Of a stretch of 64,000 bases of DNA, positions 19,107 to 28,121 are shown piece by piece. Source of the stretch: FEN-1219 sp039933105 (lineage in GTDB: Bacteria; Pseudomonadota; Gammaproteobacteria; Steroidobacterales; Rariloculaceae); the NCBI GenBank assembly GCA_039933105.1, contig JBDTOT010000004.1, forward strand, positions 88,950 to 152,949. The letters run 5' to 3'. Both the position numbers and the translations under genes were made by a program. The number at the start of each line of letters is the position of its first letter. Position 1 is the stretch's first letter. The notes beneath the pieces are model-generated. The model ran no database searches and was not told the origin of the DNA. It saw only the letters and a list, made by a program, of their open reading frames with translations.

Positions 19107-19747
19107 GCACGGACGCAAAGCCCGAAATGGCGGTCGTGCCCGTCAGCCCGATCGCCGGCCGTTTCCGGGGCTTTCTGCCGGTCATCGTCGATGTCGAGAC
19201 GGGCGGATTCAACAGCTCGACCGACGCGCTGCTCGAGATGGCGGCTGTGTTTCTGCGCTTCGACAGCAACGGCGATCTTCAGCCCGCCGAGCACCATCGC
19301 TACATCATCAAGCCGTTCGAGGGCTCGCGCCTCGACCCGGCGTCGCTACAGGTGACCGGCATCGATCCGTATCACCCGCTGCGACCCGCCATCGACGAAG
19401 CGGACGCGTTACGCGCGATGTTTCAGGAGGTGCGCAAGGAGCTGAAAGCCACGGGCTGCACACGCGCGATCCTCGCGGGTCACAACTCGTTCTTCGACTT
19501 GCAGTTCCTGAATGCCGCCGTCGAACGCACGAGGCTGAAACGCAATCCGTTCCACCCATTCTCGAGCTTCGACACGGTGACGCTCGCGGGCGTGGCGTAT
19601 GGCCAGACCGTGCTCAGTCGTTCCGTGACAGCCGCAGGCTTCGAATGGCATGACGACCAGGCGCATTCCGCGCTGTACGACGCGCAAATGACGGCGAAGC
19701 TGTTCTGTACGGTCGTGAACCGGTTTCGCAGCCTCTACGGCCGCTAA
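19103..19747 (+). CDS. rnt: Ribonuclease T
   Basis: DEDDh-family 3'-5' exoribonuclease that trims tRNA and 5S/23S rRNA ends and turns over tRNA CCA. It has 214 residues (E. coli 215). Exo motifs: VDVETGGF, GHNSFFDLQFL and AHSALYDA, with the catalytic Asp/Glu/His residues in place. ATG at 19103 gives an ATGA overlap with the aminopeptidase and matches family length; a longer in-frame extension lies inside the upstream gene. Confidence 0.95.
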   Translation: MSTDAKPEMAVVPVSPIAGRFRGFLPVIVDVETGGFNSSTDALLEMAAVFLRFDSNGDLQPAEHHRYIIKPFEGSRLDPASLQVTGIDPYHPLRPAIDEADALRAMFQEVRKELKATGCTRAILAGHNSFFDLQFLNAAVERTRLKRNPFHPFSSFDTVTLAGVAYGQTVLSRSVTAAGFEWHDDQAHSALYDAQMTAKLFCTVVNRFRSLYGR

Positions 19748-19753
19748 GGCGCG

Positions 19754-20086
19754 TTATTCCGCCTGGGCGACAGCGGGCTTGGCGCTCGACAGGATCTGCT
19801 GCAATTCGCCCGACTCATGCAGCTCGACCGCGATGTCACAGCCGCCGATAAGCTCGCCATTCACGTACAACTGCGGGAACGTCGGCCAGTTGGAGTAGGC
19901 CTTCAATCCCTCGCGAACCTCCGGGTCCTCGAAGATATTCACGTACGCGAACTTCACACCCGTGGCGCGAAGAATGCCCACCGTCTTGGCGGAGAAACCG
20001 CACTGGGGGAAGTCGGGCGTGCCCTTCATGTACAGCAACACCGGATAGGTATCGAGCTGCTTCTTGATGCGTTCGTTTATTTCCAT
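19754..20086 (-). CDS. grxD: Monothiol glutaredoxin Grx4
   Basis: Iron-sulfur-cluster-binding monothiol glutaredoxin involved in cluster delivery. It has 110 residues. The active site CGFS is in PQCGFSAKTVGIL, with the glutathione-site residues YVNIFEDPEVREGLK, the WPTFPQLYVNGE cis-Pro loop and GGCDI. Convergent with rnt (6 nt apart). Complete and typical. Confidence 0.96.
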   Translation of the reverse strand: MEINERIKKQLDTYPVLLYMKGTPDFPQCGFSAKTVGILRATGVKFAYVNIFEDPEVREGLKAYSNWPTFPQLYVNGELIGGCDIAVELHESGELQQILSSAKPAVAQAE

Positions 20087-20299
20087 GATCGTGCTCCTCG
20101 GTACCTACATCGGCGCGGGTGGCCGCAAAGTCAAGCTACAGATTTCCAGGCCGCAGCGTTGAACTGCACCGGCCTCTCACCTATTCTTCTTCAGTCCTTG
20201 GGCCGGGGCAACCCCCCGCTCTTGGGACGCCGCTCGCAATATAGAGTGGCGCGAACGACAACTCCAAGCATTCAACGTCCTTCAGGGGAGCAAACAAGA

Positions 20300-20896
20300 A
20301 TGAACCCACTCACTACCATCAAGGGCACGATCACGGCCGGAGTCGTCCTCGCGATCGTCATTGCGGTCCTCGCCGGGCTGCTCGGTAACGGAATCCACTT
20401 CAATGTGGCCAGCTTCATGGTCTGGCTGCACGTGCTTTCAGGTATCACCTGGATCGGGCTGCTCTATTACTTCAATTTCGTGCAGACGCCGGCGCTCGCG
20501 GCCGCCGCGAAGGATCAGGGCGGCCCTGGTGGCGCCGGTATCACTAAATATGTCGCACCGCGCGCGCTCCTGTGGTTCCGTTGGGGCGCGGTAGCCACGT
20601 GGCTCACGGGTGCCGCTTACTTGGGCCACACTGGCCTGTTCGTGCCCGCGTTCACCCTGCAGGGCGGCGCAATGGTCATCGGCGTCGGCGCATGGCTCGG
20701 CACGATCATGCTGTTCAATGTCTGGGTCCTCATCTGGCCAAATCAGAAGAAGGTGCTGGGCCTGGTCGAAGCCACGGCCGACCAGATCGCAAAGGCGCGC
20801 AAGGTCGCCGGGATGGCGTCGCGCGCGAACACGCTTTTGTCGATCCCGATGCTGATGAGCATGGTCGGCTTCGGTCACGGCGGCTTCTTCCTCTAG
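20300..20896 (+). CDS. PuuD/urate-oxidase-N-like integral membrane protein
   Basis: A 198-residue membrane protein. The stretch FMVWLHVLSGITWIGLLYYFNFVQ and the following Pro resemble the N-terminal membrane domain of urate hydroxylase PuuD (Urate_ox_N). About five helices are predicted: 12-32, 37-57, 92-112, 121-145 and 175-195. The cytochrome c domain of full PuuD is missing, and no purine genes are nearby, so urate is not assured as substrate. The AGGGGAG ribosome site lies just before ATG 20300; upstream in-frame extension lacks support. Followed by an intrinsic terminator. Confidence 0.75.
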   Translation: MNPLTTIKGTITAGVVLAIVIAVLAGLLGNGIHFNVASFMVWLHVLSGITWIGLLYYFNFVQTPALAAAAKDQGGPGGAGITKYVAPRALLWFRWGAVATWLTGAAYLGHTGLFVPAFTLQGGAMVIGVGAWLGTIMLFNVWVLIWPNQKKVLGLVEATADQIAKARKVAGMASRANTLLSIPMLMSMVGFGHGGFFL

Positions 20897-20915
20897 ACCT
20901 TCGGATCCATCCACA

Positions 20916-20955
20916 TAGGACCCGGCAGACTCGTTCTCCCGGGTCCTATCTTTTT
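20916..20955 (+). terminator. Intrinsic terminator after the PuuD-like gene
   Basis: Perfect 10-bp stem TAGGACCCGG (20916-20925) with CCGGGTCCTA (20939-20948), a 13-nt loop and the T-rich tail TCTTTTT ending at 20955. Confidence 0.9.
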
Positions 20956-20972
20956 CGGAGCACGCCCACACT

Positions 20973-21824
20973 ATGGCGACGCCTGCCCTACCGAACGACA
21001 TCCGCGACGTCGTCGAGAACGCGCTGGCGGAGGACATCGGAGCCGGCGACCTGACGGCTGCGCTGCTCGATTCCCGCAAGGTCGCCATCGCGCACGTCGT
21101 CACGCGCGAGCCCGCAACGCTTTGCGGCCGGGCCTGGTTCGACGAAGTGTTCCGGCAACTCGACCCGAATGTCGCCGTGACCTGGAACGCCAAAGATGGC
21201 GACCGTATCGCCACCGACGACGTGGTCTGCACTCTACGAGGGCCGGGGCACAGCATCGTGACTGGTGAGCGCACGGCGCTGAACTTTCTGCAGCTCCTCT
21301 CCGGCACGGCAACGGCCACACGGAGGTTCGTGGACCTGCTGTCCGGCACGCACATGCGCGTGCTCGACACGCGCAAAACCTTGCCAGGTTTGCGCCTAGC
21401 CCAGAAGTACGCCGTGCTGTGCGGGGGCGGTACGAATCATCGCATTGGCCTCTTCGACGCGATCCTGATCAAAGAAAACCACATCGCCGCCATGGGCGGC
21501 GTAACGGAAGCCGTACGCGCGGCGCGCGAGCGCTCGCCGAACGTCATGATCGAAGTCGAGGTCGAGACGCTGGCGCAGCTCGAGGACGCGCTCGCCACGG
21601 ACGCCGACCGCATCTTGCTCGACGACTTCTCGCTCGCCGACATGCGCGAAGCGGTGCGCCGCCGCGACGCTCGCACCGGCCAACGCCCAGAGCTCGAAGC
21701 CTCCGGCAGCGTCGATGCCGACACGTTGCGCTCGATCGCCGCCACCGGCGTCGACTTCGCCTCAGTGGGCGCTCTCACGAAGAACGTTCTCGCGATCGAC
21801 CTCTCGATGCGCTTCGCCCCGTAA
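20973..21824 (+). CDS. nadC: Nicotinate-nucleotide pyrophosphorylase (quinolinate phosphoribosyltransferase)
   Basis: Converts quinolinate and PRPP to nicotinate mononucleotide in de novo NAD synthesis. It has 283 residues (E. coli 297). Family motifs: LAEDIGAGDLT, TRKTLPGLRLAQKYAV, GGGTNHRIGLFDAILIKENH, EVEVETL, and the C-terminal EASGSV...DFASVGALT. A GGAG precedes ATG 20973, 17 nt after the terminator. Confidence 0.96.
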   Translation: MATPALPNDIRDVVENALAEDIGAGDLTAALLDSRKVAIAHVVTREPATLCGRAWFDEVFRQLDPNVAVTWNAKDGDRIATDDVVCTLRGPGHSIVTGERTALNFLQLLSGTATATRRFVDLLSGTHMRVLDTRKTLPGLRLAQKYAVLCGGGTNHRIGLFDAILIKENHIAAMGGVTEAVRAARERSPNVMIEVEVETLAQLEDALATDADRILLDDFSLADMREAVRRRDARTGQRPELEASGSVDADTLRSIAATGVDFASVGALTKNVLAIDLSMRFAP

Positions 21825-21878
21825 CTAGGGCGCGCCCGTTCGGGGAAGGTTGCGGAGAATAAAGAAAGATGGAGGAAG

Positions 21879-24560
21879 CTAGACGGCTTCCGTCTTGATG
21901 GGGTCGGAGAGGCGTTTGGGCTCGGAGACACCGTAGCCCTGGGCGTAGTCCACGCCCATGCCGCGCAGCATGGTGATGATTTCCTGGTTCTCGGCGAACT
22001 CCGCGATCGTGCGCTTGCCCGTGAGATGTCCGATCTCGTTGATCGAACGCACCATCTCGCGATCGATCGGATCGTGGAGAATCTCCTTCACGAAGCTGCC
22101 GTCGATCTTCAGGAAATCGACCGGGAAGTGCTTCAAGTAACCGAATGACGAAAGGCCCGTGCCGAAATCGTCCAGCGCGAACCGGCAACCGAGCTCCTTC
22201 ACCGCGTGGATGAAGCGGTTGGCTTGCGAGTAGCTGGCGATCGCGGCCGTCTCCGTGATCTCGAAGCAGATGCACGCACCGGACAGGCCGCTCTTCTGGA
22301 ATTGCTCGATCACGAACGGCAGGAACTTCTCGTCGGCGAGGCTCTGGCCCGACAGATTGATCGAGCACAGAGACAACCGCTCGCGCTCGTCGGCTTCGGA
22401 AACGAGCCACGTGAACGCCTGCGCGATGACCCAGCGATCGATGGCTGTCATGAGCCCATAGCGCTCCGCGGCTGTGATGAACAGCCCGGGCGCGACCAGC
22501 TGCCCCGCCTCGTCGCGCATGCGAATCAATAGCTCATAGTGCGCGCCGGTCTCGCTATTGGCCTGCAGCGGCTGAATCGTCTGGCGGAACAATTCGAACC
22601 GATTCTCGTCGAGTGCGTTGCTGATGCGCGCGGCCCACTGCATCTCCTTGCGCCGCTTCATCAGATCGATGTCGTTTTCCTGGTAGTTGTAGACGCGGTT
22701 GCGGCCCGCATCCTTTGCCGCGGCGCACGCACTGTCCGCAGCCGTCAGCAAAGACGCCACGTCGTCAGTCGCGGCAGTGATCGGCACGACGCCGATGCTC
22801 ACGCCCAGCCGAAACGTGCGGTCATCCCAGGCGAATCTGAATTCGCTGATGCTCTCGCGCAGCTGCTCCGCGGTGCGCAACGCCTCGTCCATCGTGCAGC
22901 TCTCGAGCAGCACACCGAACTCGTCGCCGCCAAGCCGAGCAAGCGTGTCACGCCAGCGGACCTTCGCTTTCAGCAGCGCGCCGATCTGGATCAGCAGCTG
23001 ATCGCCTACGTTGTGACCGCACGCGTCGTTCACGATCTTGAATTGATCGAGGTCGAGATGCAGCACGGCGTACGACGTCTCGCGCGCTTTCGCACTCTTC
23101 AACGCACGCTCGAGCCGCTGCTCGAACTCGCGCCGATTCACGAGCTCCGTCAGCACGTCATGGCTCGCGGCATAGCTCAAGCGGCGGTTTAACTCGCGCG
23201 ACTCGCTGACGTCGTGGAATACGAGCACGCCACCCGTGACGCCACCCGCAGGATCCCGGATCGGCGCTGCCGTGCTCTCGATATACAGTTCGTTGCCGTC
23301 GCGGCGAATCAACAGCGCCGGCCGTACGGACTTGATGGGCCGGTTGCGACGCATGGCCACCGCAACCGGATTCTCGATCGGCTCGCAGGTCTCCTCGTGG
23401 AAGCCGCGGAAGATCTCGTCGATGAGCCTGCCGACCGCGTCGTCGAGCTTCCAACCCGTGAGCTCCGACGCCACGGGGTTCAGATACTGCACCCGCGACT
23501 CGCCGTCGGTGGTCACTACGCCGTCACCGATCGACTGCAATGTGATCTGAGCGCTCTCCTTCTCGCGGAACAGCGCTTCCTCGTAGAGCTTGCGCTCCGT
23601 AACGTCAGTTTCCACGCCCACGAGCCGACGCAAACGGCCATTCTCATCGAGCCGGCCTTTCACTCGGCTCTGGATCCAGCGCCAGTCCCCGGCCGCATGC
23701 CGCATGCGGTGCACACTCTCGAACAGATCGGCGCGCCCCTCCAAGTGATCCCACAGCTGCGTTTGCACCTGGGCGAGATCGTCCGGGTGAACGAGCAGCC
23801 GCCACTCCGGCACGTCGGCGTCGACGTAACCGAGCATCGCTCGCCAACGCGGCGAGAAATACATGGTGTTCTCGCGAACGTCGTAGTCCCACAGGCCATC
23901 GTTAGCCGTATTCGTCACGAGCCGGTCGCGCTCCTGCACGGAGAACAAGTCTTCCTGCAGCTCGATACGCTCGAGACCGCTCGCGCAGCTCACGCTCACG
24001 AGCTTCAAAGCGAGGTGAAGGTCCGCGCCCCATTCCGGATTCGGCGAAGCGGCGCACACGCCGAGCATGCCACCGAGCCGGCCGCGAACGTTGAATCCCA
24101 CGACGAGCAATCCACCGACGTTGAGGCTCGCGAGATTCGCAGCGTCGTGCATCTGCGGCAACGGCGCCTTCGCGGTGTCTTTGATCTCGAGGATCCGCAG
24201 ATGCTCGAGCCGGCCCTTGATCCAAGGGAAGTCGGCAAGCTCACGGCCGAGCAACACTTCGGGATTGCACGCCGAGAAGCTCGAGCGGCCCGAGTACACC
24301 TTCTCGAAACGAGCCCCGTCCTCGCTGACGAGCGCGACGAAGATAGCGTCGGCGCCACAGGCATCCGTCAACTGCTGTAGACCACCGGTGATGCGCTCCC
24401 CGGCGTTGCTCGAGACGATGCTTTGGAAGTCTACGGCGACCTTCGTGCAAATCAGGTCGAGGCCCGGCTCGTGCGAATTCGCCGGCGAACGGCGATGTCG
24501 TTCGCGGGCCGCCTCATCGGCAGGAATGCCCCCCGTCCCGTCCTGAACCCGGGCACTCAT
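21879..24560 (-). CDS. GAF-PAS-PAS-GGDEF-EAL cyclic-di-GMP signalling protein
   Basis: Predicted to make and/or break cyclic-di-GMP. It has 893 residues. The order is a GAF-like sensor (about 40-195), PAS with PAC (about 205-330, WRWIQSRVKGR), a second PAS (about 340-455), GGDEF (about 465-620) and EAL (about 635-880). The cyclase motif RLGGDEF is intact. The EAL signature reads ELL (YELLIRM), with FEITET, LDDFGTG and KIDGSFV present, so the phosphodiesterase site may still work. No membrane helices are seen. Pilus function is a common output of such proteins, but no link is shown here. Confidence 0.9.
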   Translation of the reverse strand: MSARVQDGTGGIPADEAARERHRRSPANSHEPGLDLICTKVAVDFQSIVSSNAGERITGGLQQLTDACGADAIFVALVSEDGARFEKVYSGRSSFSACNPEVLLGRELADFPWIKGRLEHLRILEIKDTAKAPLPQMHDAANLASLNVGGLLVVGFNVRGRLGGMLGVCAASPNPEWGADLHLALKLVSVSCASGLERIELQEDLFSVQERDRLVTNTANDGLWDYDVRENTMYFSPRWRAMLGYVDADVPEWRLLVHPDDLAQVQTQLWDHLEGRADLFESVHRMRHAAGDWRWIQSRVKGRLDENGRLRRLVGVETDVTERKLYEEALFREKESAQITLQSIGDGVVTTDGESRVQYLNPVASELTGWKLDDAVGRLIDEIFRGFHEETCEPIENPVAVAMRRNRPIKSVRPALLIRRDGNELYIESTAAPIRDPAGGVTGGVLVFHDVSESRELNRRLSYAASHDVLTELVNRREFEQRLERALKSAKARETSYAVLHLDLDQFKIVNDACGHNVGDQLLIQIGALLKAKVRWRDTLARLGGDEFGVLLESCTMDEALRTAEQLRESISEFRFAWDDRTFRLGVSIGVVPITAATDDVASLLTAADSACAAAKDAGRNRVYNYQENDIDLMKRRKEMQWAARISNALDENRFELFRQTIQPLQANSETGAHYELLIRMRDEAGQLVAPGLFITAAERYGLMTAIDRWVIAQAFTWLVSEADERERLSLCSINLSGQSLADEKFLPFVIEQFQKSGLSGACICFEITETAAIASYSQANRFIHAVKELGCRFALDDFGTGLSSFGYLKHFPVDFLKIDGSFVKEILHDPIDREMVRSINEIGHLTGKRTIAEFAENQEIITMLRGMGVDYAQGYGVSEPKRLSDPIKTEAV

Positions 24561-24618
24561 TTGTCAGCGCAACCTCTTGATTGGTCTCGGCATCCCCCGT
24601 ACCCAAGGCATTCTGACA

Positions 24619-24635
24619 GTAATCGCCGGGATTAC
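24619..24635. promoter_or_regulatory. 17-bp palindrome between divergent genes
   Basis: GTAATC-GCCGG-GATTAC is a perfect 6-bp inverted repeat with a 5-bp centre. It lies in the 188-bp gap between the GGDEF-EAL gene (minus, start 24560) and the lipoprotein gene (plus, start 24749). It is a candidate operator serving one or both. Nothing else is clear in the gap except AAGGAGG before 24749. Confidence 0.4.
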
Positions 24636-24748
24636 AAAGCGAATCGGTCACGAAACCGTCTCCATAGGGCGACATTTAGCTAGCGGCGTCAACCGCGGGT
24701 CTAACACTGCGTTTCGGTTTCTGAACACACTCGCCAAGGAGGCGGTCC

Positions 24749-26629
24749 ATGGACACGTTCACTCTGCTCCGATCACTGCGCTGGCGATCGCTCGCCGGGA
24801 TCGCCGTTACCGCTCTGACCCTCGCCGGCTGCGGCGGTTCGAGTGGAGGCGGTTCGACGATGACCGGCAGCACCGACTCGAGTTGCAGCGGAAGTTCATG
24901 CGGCACTCTGATGGTGGGGGTCACGGACGCCGAAGGCGACTTCCTGAACTACTCCGTCGACGTCCAATCCGTCACTCTGCAACGGCAGAACGGCGCTACC
25001 GTCGAGCTGCTGCCCGCGACGACGCGCATAGACTTCGCGCAACTAACCGATCTTTCCGACCTGCTGGCGGCGTCCACGCTGGCGGGCGGCGACTTCCTCG
25101 GCGGCACCATTCGCGTCGACTATTCCACGGCCGAAGTCTTCGTCGAGGTGGCTGGACAGTCGGTCAAGGCGAACGTCGTCGATTCGAACGGCCAGGCGCT
25201 CGGCGTCACCGAACTGACTGTGCAGCTGTCGAATCGCAACCATCTCGTGGTCACGCCGGCGCGCGTCTCGTTCCTGACGCTCGACTTCGACCTCGCGGCT
25301 TCGAACTCCGTCGACACGACGCAGAATCCCCCTGTCGTCACCGCTCGACCGTACATCGTGGCCGACGTCGAGCCGGCAGCGCAACGCGACCTGCGCGTGC
25401 GTGGCGCGCTGATCTCCGCCGACACGACCGCCAGTACATACACCGTGCAGGTTCGGCCGTGGTTCGTGAAAGACGGCGATCATGGCAAAGCCACTGTCCA
25501 TACGACGTCGACGACGTCATTCGAGATCAACGGCGTCGCATCGATGGGGAGTGACGGCCTCACGGCGCTCGCGGCACTACCCGCCGGCACGTTGACGGTG
25601 GCCTTCGGCACTCTGTCGACCGCGGACAAAACATTCACCGCGACCACGGTTCAGGCCGGCGACAGCGTCGGCGGCGAACGTCTCGATGCGGTGCAAGGTA
25701 ACGTCGTGTCGCGGACTGCCACACAACTCACCGTCAAAGGCGCCTTTGCCGCACGTCACGACCACGGCCCCGGCGCGGTACGCACGGCCGTCATCACGAT
25801 CGGGGCAGACACCAAAGTCTTGAAGACTGGCGATCCCATGGGCACATTCACGACGGACGCAATCTCAGTCGGCCAGGGAATCATGGCTTTCGGTACGTTC
25901 GCCGATCCGACGACCTCGACGACCGCAGCCAGTCTCGACGCAACGGCGGGCCGGGTGCGCCTGCTGCCGACGCAAGTACGAGGCGTGGTGAACAGCATGG
26001 TGGCGGGGCAACTGAACCTGAATCTGCGCGCGATCGATCGACTCGGCGTCGACATGTTTGACTTCGCCGGGACGGGCACCTCGACGGCCGTCGATGCGAA
26101 CCCAGCCGACTACGAAGTCGGCACGGGAACGCTGAGCCTGGCGTCTGTGACCGCCGGTGAATCAGCGAAGGTACTCGGCTTCGTGACGCCGTTTGGCGCC
26201 GCACCGCCGGACTTCGCCGGCCGCACCGTCATCGACCGCGGCGACATCCCGGACCTGCTCGCCATCGGCTGGGGCAAGAACGGCACCGCCGCGCCGTTCG
26301 CGACGCTCGGAAATACCGGCATCGTTCTCGACCTGCACAACACGAGCATCGGCCGGCACGACCTGTTCGTCGATCTGCAGCATCAGGATCTGCTGGCGCT
26401 CGCGTCGTCGCCGACGATCGTATCGGGAACCGGGTCGGTGCTGTTCGGTGTTGCGAAGCGCGGCAACATCGATCTGTTCACGAGCTTTGCGGATCTCGTG
26501 ACGGCGATCACGACGCATCTGAACGCGGGTGAGTCTGCCGTGGCGTTGACGGCAACAGGTGCCTACGACACCAGCACGAACACGCTCGCCGCAGACCACA
26601 TCTCGGTCTTCTTCACTTCGACGAACTGA
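24749..26629 (+). CDS. DUF4382-like surface lipoprotein
   Basis: A 626-residue exported protein. The signal peptide ends in the lipobox LTLAGC near residue 28, giving a lipid-anchored protein. A Gly/Ser spacer (30-52) follows, then a DUF4382-like domain (about 52-210: GTLMVGVTDAEGDFLNYSVDVQSV, with a Thr/Asp-rich body). The rest is beta-rich and resembles repeated DUF5666-type units (GDSVGGERLDAVQGNV). Function is unknown, probably cell-surface. A strong AAGGAGG sits 8 nt before the ATG. Confidence 0.75.
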   Translation: MDTFTLLRSLRWRSLAGIAVTALTLAGCGGSSGGGSTMTGSTDSSCSGSSCGTLMVGVTDAEGDFLNYSVDVQSVTLQRQNGATVELLPATTRIDFAQLTDLSDLLAASTLAGGDFLGGTIRVDYSTAEVFVEVAGQSVKANVVDSNGQALGVTELTVQLSNRNHLVVTPARVSFLTLDFDLAASNSVDTTQNPPVVTARPYIVADVEPAAQRDLRVRGALISADTTASTYTVQVRPWFVKDGDHGKATVHTTSTTSFEINGVASMGSDGLTALAALPAGTLTVAFGTLSTADKTFTATTVQAGDSVGGERLDAVQGNVVSRTATQLTVKGAFAARHDHGPGAVRTAVITIGADTKVLKTGDPMGTFTTDAISVGQGIMAFGTFADPTTSTTAASLDATAGRVRLLPTQVRGVVNSMVAGQLNLNLRAIDRLGVDMFDFAGTGTSTAVDANPADYEVGTGTLSLASVTAGESAKVLGFVTPFGAAPPDFAGRTVIDRGDIPDLLAIGWGKNGTAAPFATLGNTGIVLDLHNTSIGRHDLFVDLQHQDLLALASSPTIVSGTGSVLFGVAKRGNIDLFTSFADLVTAITTHLNAGESAVALTATGAYDTSTNTLAADHISVFFTSTN

Positions 26630-26645
26630 GGTCTCAGGCCAAAGA

Positions 26646-26675
26646 ACGAGCCCCCTCCGGGGCTCGTTTTCTTTA
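26646..26675 (+). terminator. Intrinsic terminator after the lipoprotein gene
   Basis: Stem ACGAGCCCC (26646-26654), loop CTCC, GGGGCTCGT (26659-26667), then TTTCTTT. It lies between two convergent genes and runs into the last codon of the MaoC gene on the other strand; the minus-strand tail (TTCTTT) is weaker. Confidence 0.9.
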
Positions 26676-27134
26676 TTTGTCTTGCGGGGCGCGCTGCATC
26701 AACACCGCGCGCCGGCAGATCGCGACGAGCACGTCGTGCTGGTTGTAACCCCGATGCTCGAGCGTGAGGATGCCGTTATGCGGCCGGGACTCGCTGGGGC
26801 GAGTGGCCATGACCTCGGTCTCGACGTGCACCGTGTCGCCCACGAACAGTGGCGCCGGGAATCGAACTTCCGTCAGCCCGAGATTGGCGACCGTCGTGCC
26901 CAGCGTCGTGTCGTTGATCGAGATCCCTACGATCAGCCCGAGCGTGAAGAAGCTGTTCATCAACGGCCGGCCGAACTCGGAGTTCGTGCGCATGTACTCG
27001 TGATCGATGTGCAGCGGTGCCGGATTGTGCGTCAGCGTACTGAACAGGACGTTGTCCGTTTCCGTCACCGTGCGCCGAATGGGGTGTTTGAACACGCGCC
27101 CCACCGCAAACTCGTCGAAATAGTATCCCGCCAT
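26673..27134 (-). CDS. MaoC-family hotdog dehydratase
   Basis: Single-hotdog enoyl-CoA hydratase-like enzyme of 153 residues. The hydratase signature FSTLTHNPAPLHID carries the Asn/His catalytic pair in its usual spacing, and RFPAPLFVGDTVHVETEV is the typical beta-strand region. Related enzymes hydrate mesaconyl-CoA or short enoyl-CoAs; the substrate here is not known. It lies 15 nt downstream of proC on the same strand and may be co-transcribed. Confidence 0.85.
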   Translation of the reverse strand: MAGYYFDEFAVGRVFKHPIRRTVTETDNVLFSTLTHNPAPLHIDHEYMRTNSEFGRPLMNSFFTLGLIVGISINDTTLGTTVANLGLTEVRFPAPLFVGDTVHVETEVMATRPSESRPHNGILTLEHRGYNQHDVLVAICRRAVLMQRAPQDK

Positions 27135-27149
27135 CGCCTACCCCTTCGC

Positions 27150-27968
27150 TTACGCGCCCGACAGTTGACCGCTGCGCTCGGCTGCGGCGCGGACAGCGCG
27201 CGTCATGAGCCCGCTCAAGGCATCGCCCGCCATCAGCACCTCGAGCGCAGCCTGAGTCGTGCCATTCGGGCTCGTCACGCGTCGACGCAACTCGGCCGGT
27301 GTGGCGTCGGCCACGGTCGCATACGCAGCCGCACCACTCACCGTAGCGAGCGCCAACTGGCGCGCCAACGCGGGCTCGAGACCGACATCGACCGCCGCGC
27401 GCTCGAGACATTCGATCAGCAAGAACACGTAGGCCGGACCGCTGCCCGACACGGCCGTCACGGCATCCATGTGCCGTTCGTCGTCGAGCCACGCCACGGA
27501 GCCGACCGCCCCCATGAGATCGGTGCAACGGGCACGTTGCTCGGACGTGACTGCTGCGTTGGCCACGAGCGCGGTCATCCCTTTACCGATTGCCGCCGGC
27601 GTATTCGGCATCGCGCGCACGATTGCCGCCTCTGCACCGAGCGTCGAGCTCAGCGCCGCGATGGTTTTGCCCGCAGCGATCGACAGCCACACGATCGGCG
27701 CGCCCATTGCGATGGAACACTCGGCTAGTGCGCTGCCGATCTGGTTCGGCTTCACGGCCAACACGACGACGTCGGGTCGAAAATCCTCGAGCGCAGCAAG
27801 AGTCTCGCTGGCAGCAATACCGAGACCGCGCGCGACTTCCCGCGCACCTGCCGCAGTCTCGACTAGGCGCACGCTAGCGGCCGCGCGACCGTCATCGAGC
27901 CAGCCGCGAACCAACGCCTGCCCCATGTTGCCGAAGCCAACCAACAGAATTCGTCCGTTAGTGCTCAA
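27150..27968 (-). CDS. proC: Pyrroline-5-carboxylate reductase
   Basis: Last step of proline synthesis, using NAD(P)H. It has 272 residues. The Rossmann start LLVGFGNMGQALVRGW, VVLAVKPNQIG, RAMPNTPAAIGKGMT and the C-terminal proline-binding signature around TVSGAAAYA / LRRRVTSPNGTTQAAL are all present. Complete. Confidence 0.95.
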   Translation of the reverse strand: MSTNGRILLVGFGNMGQALVRGWLDDGRAAASVRLVETAAGAREVARGLGIAASETLAALEDFRPDVVVLAVKPNQIGSALAECSIAMGAPIVWLSIAAGKTIAALSSTLGAEAAIVRAMPNTPAAIGKGMTALVANAAVTSEQRARCTDLMGAVGSVAWLDDERHMDAVTAVSGSGPAYVFLLIECLERAAVDVGLEPALARQLALATVSGAAAYATVADATPAELRRRVTSPNGTTQAALEVLMAGDALSGLMTRAVRAAAERSGQLSGA

Positions 27969-28121
27969 CGTTTACTCCCATCATTGCCCGCGGCCGCATG
28001 ATAGCCGATGCGCACGTCCGGACAGCCTCGCACCAGCCGGGTCGCACGATGGTATTCACACGCGTCGTTTGCCATCATGCGCGGCGACAAAAACACGGCG
28101 CCTATGGGCGCTGGGGGTTCG

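Noticed and set aside
23214..24380. 388-codon plus-strand ORF
   Set aside because: Antisense to the GGDEF-EAL gene; no domain.
26559..27728. 389-codon plus-strand ORF
   Set aside because: Antisense to the MaoC and proC genes, both well supported.
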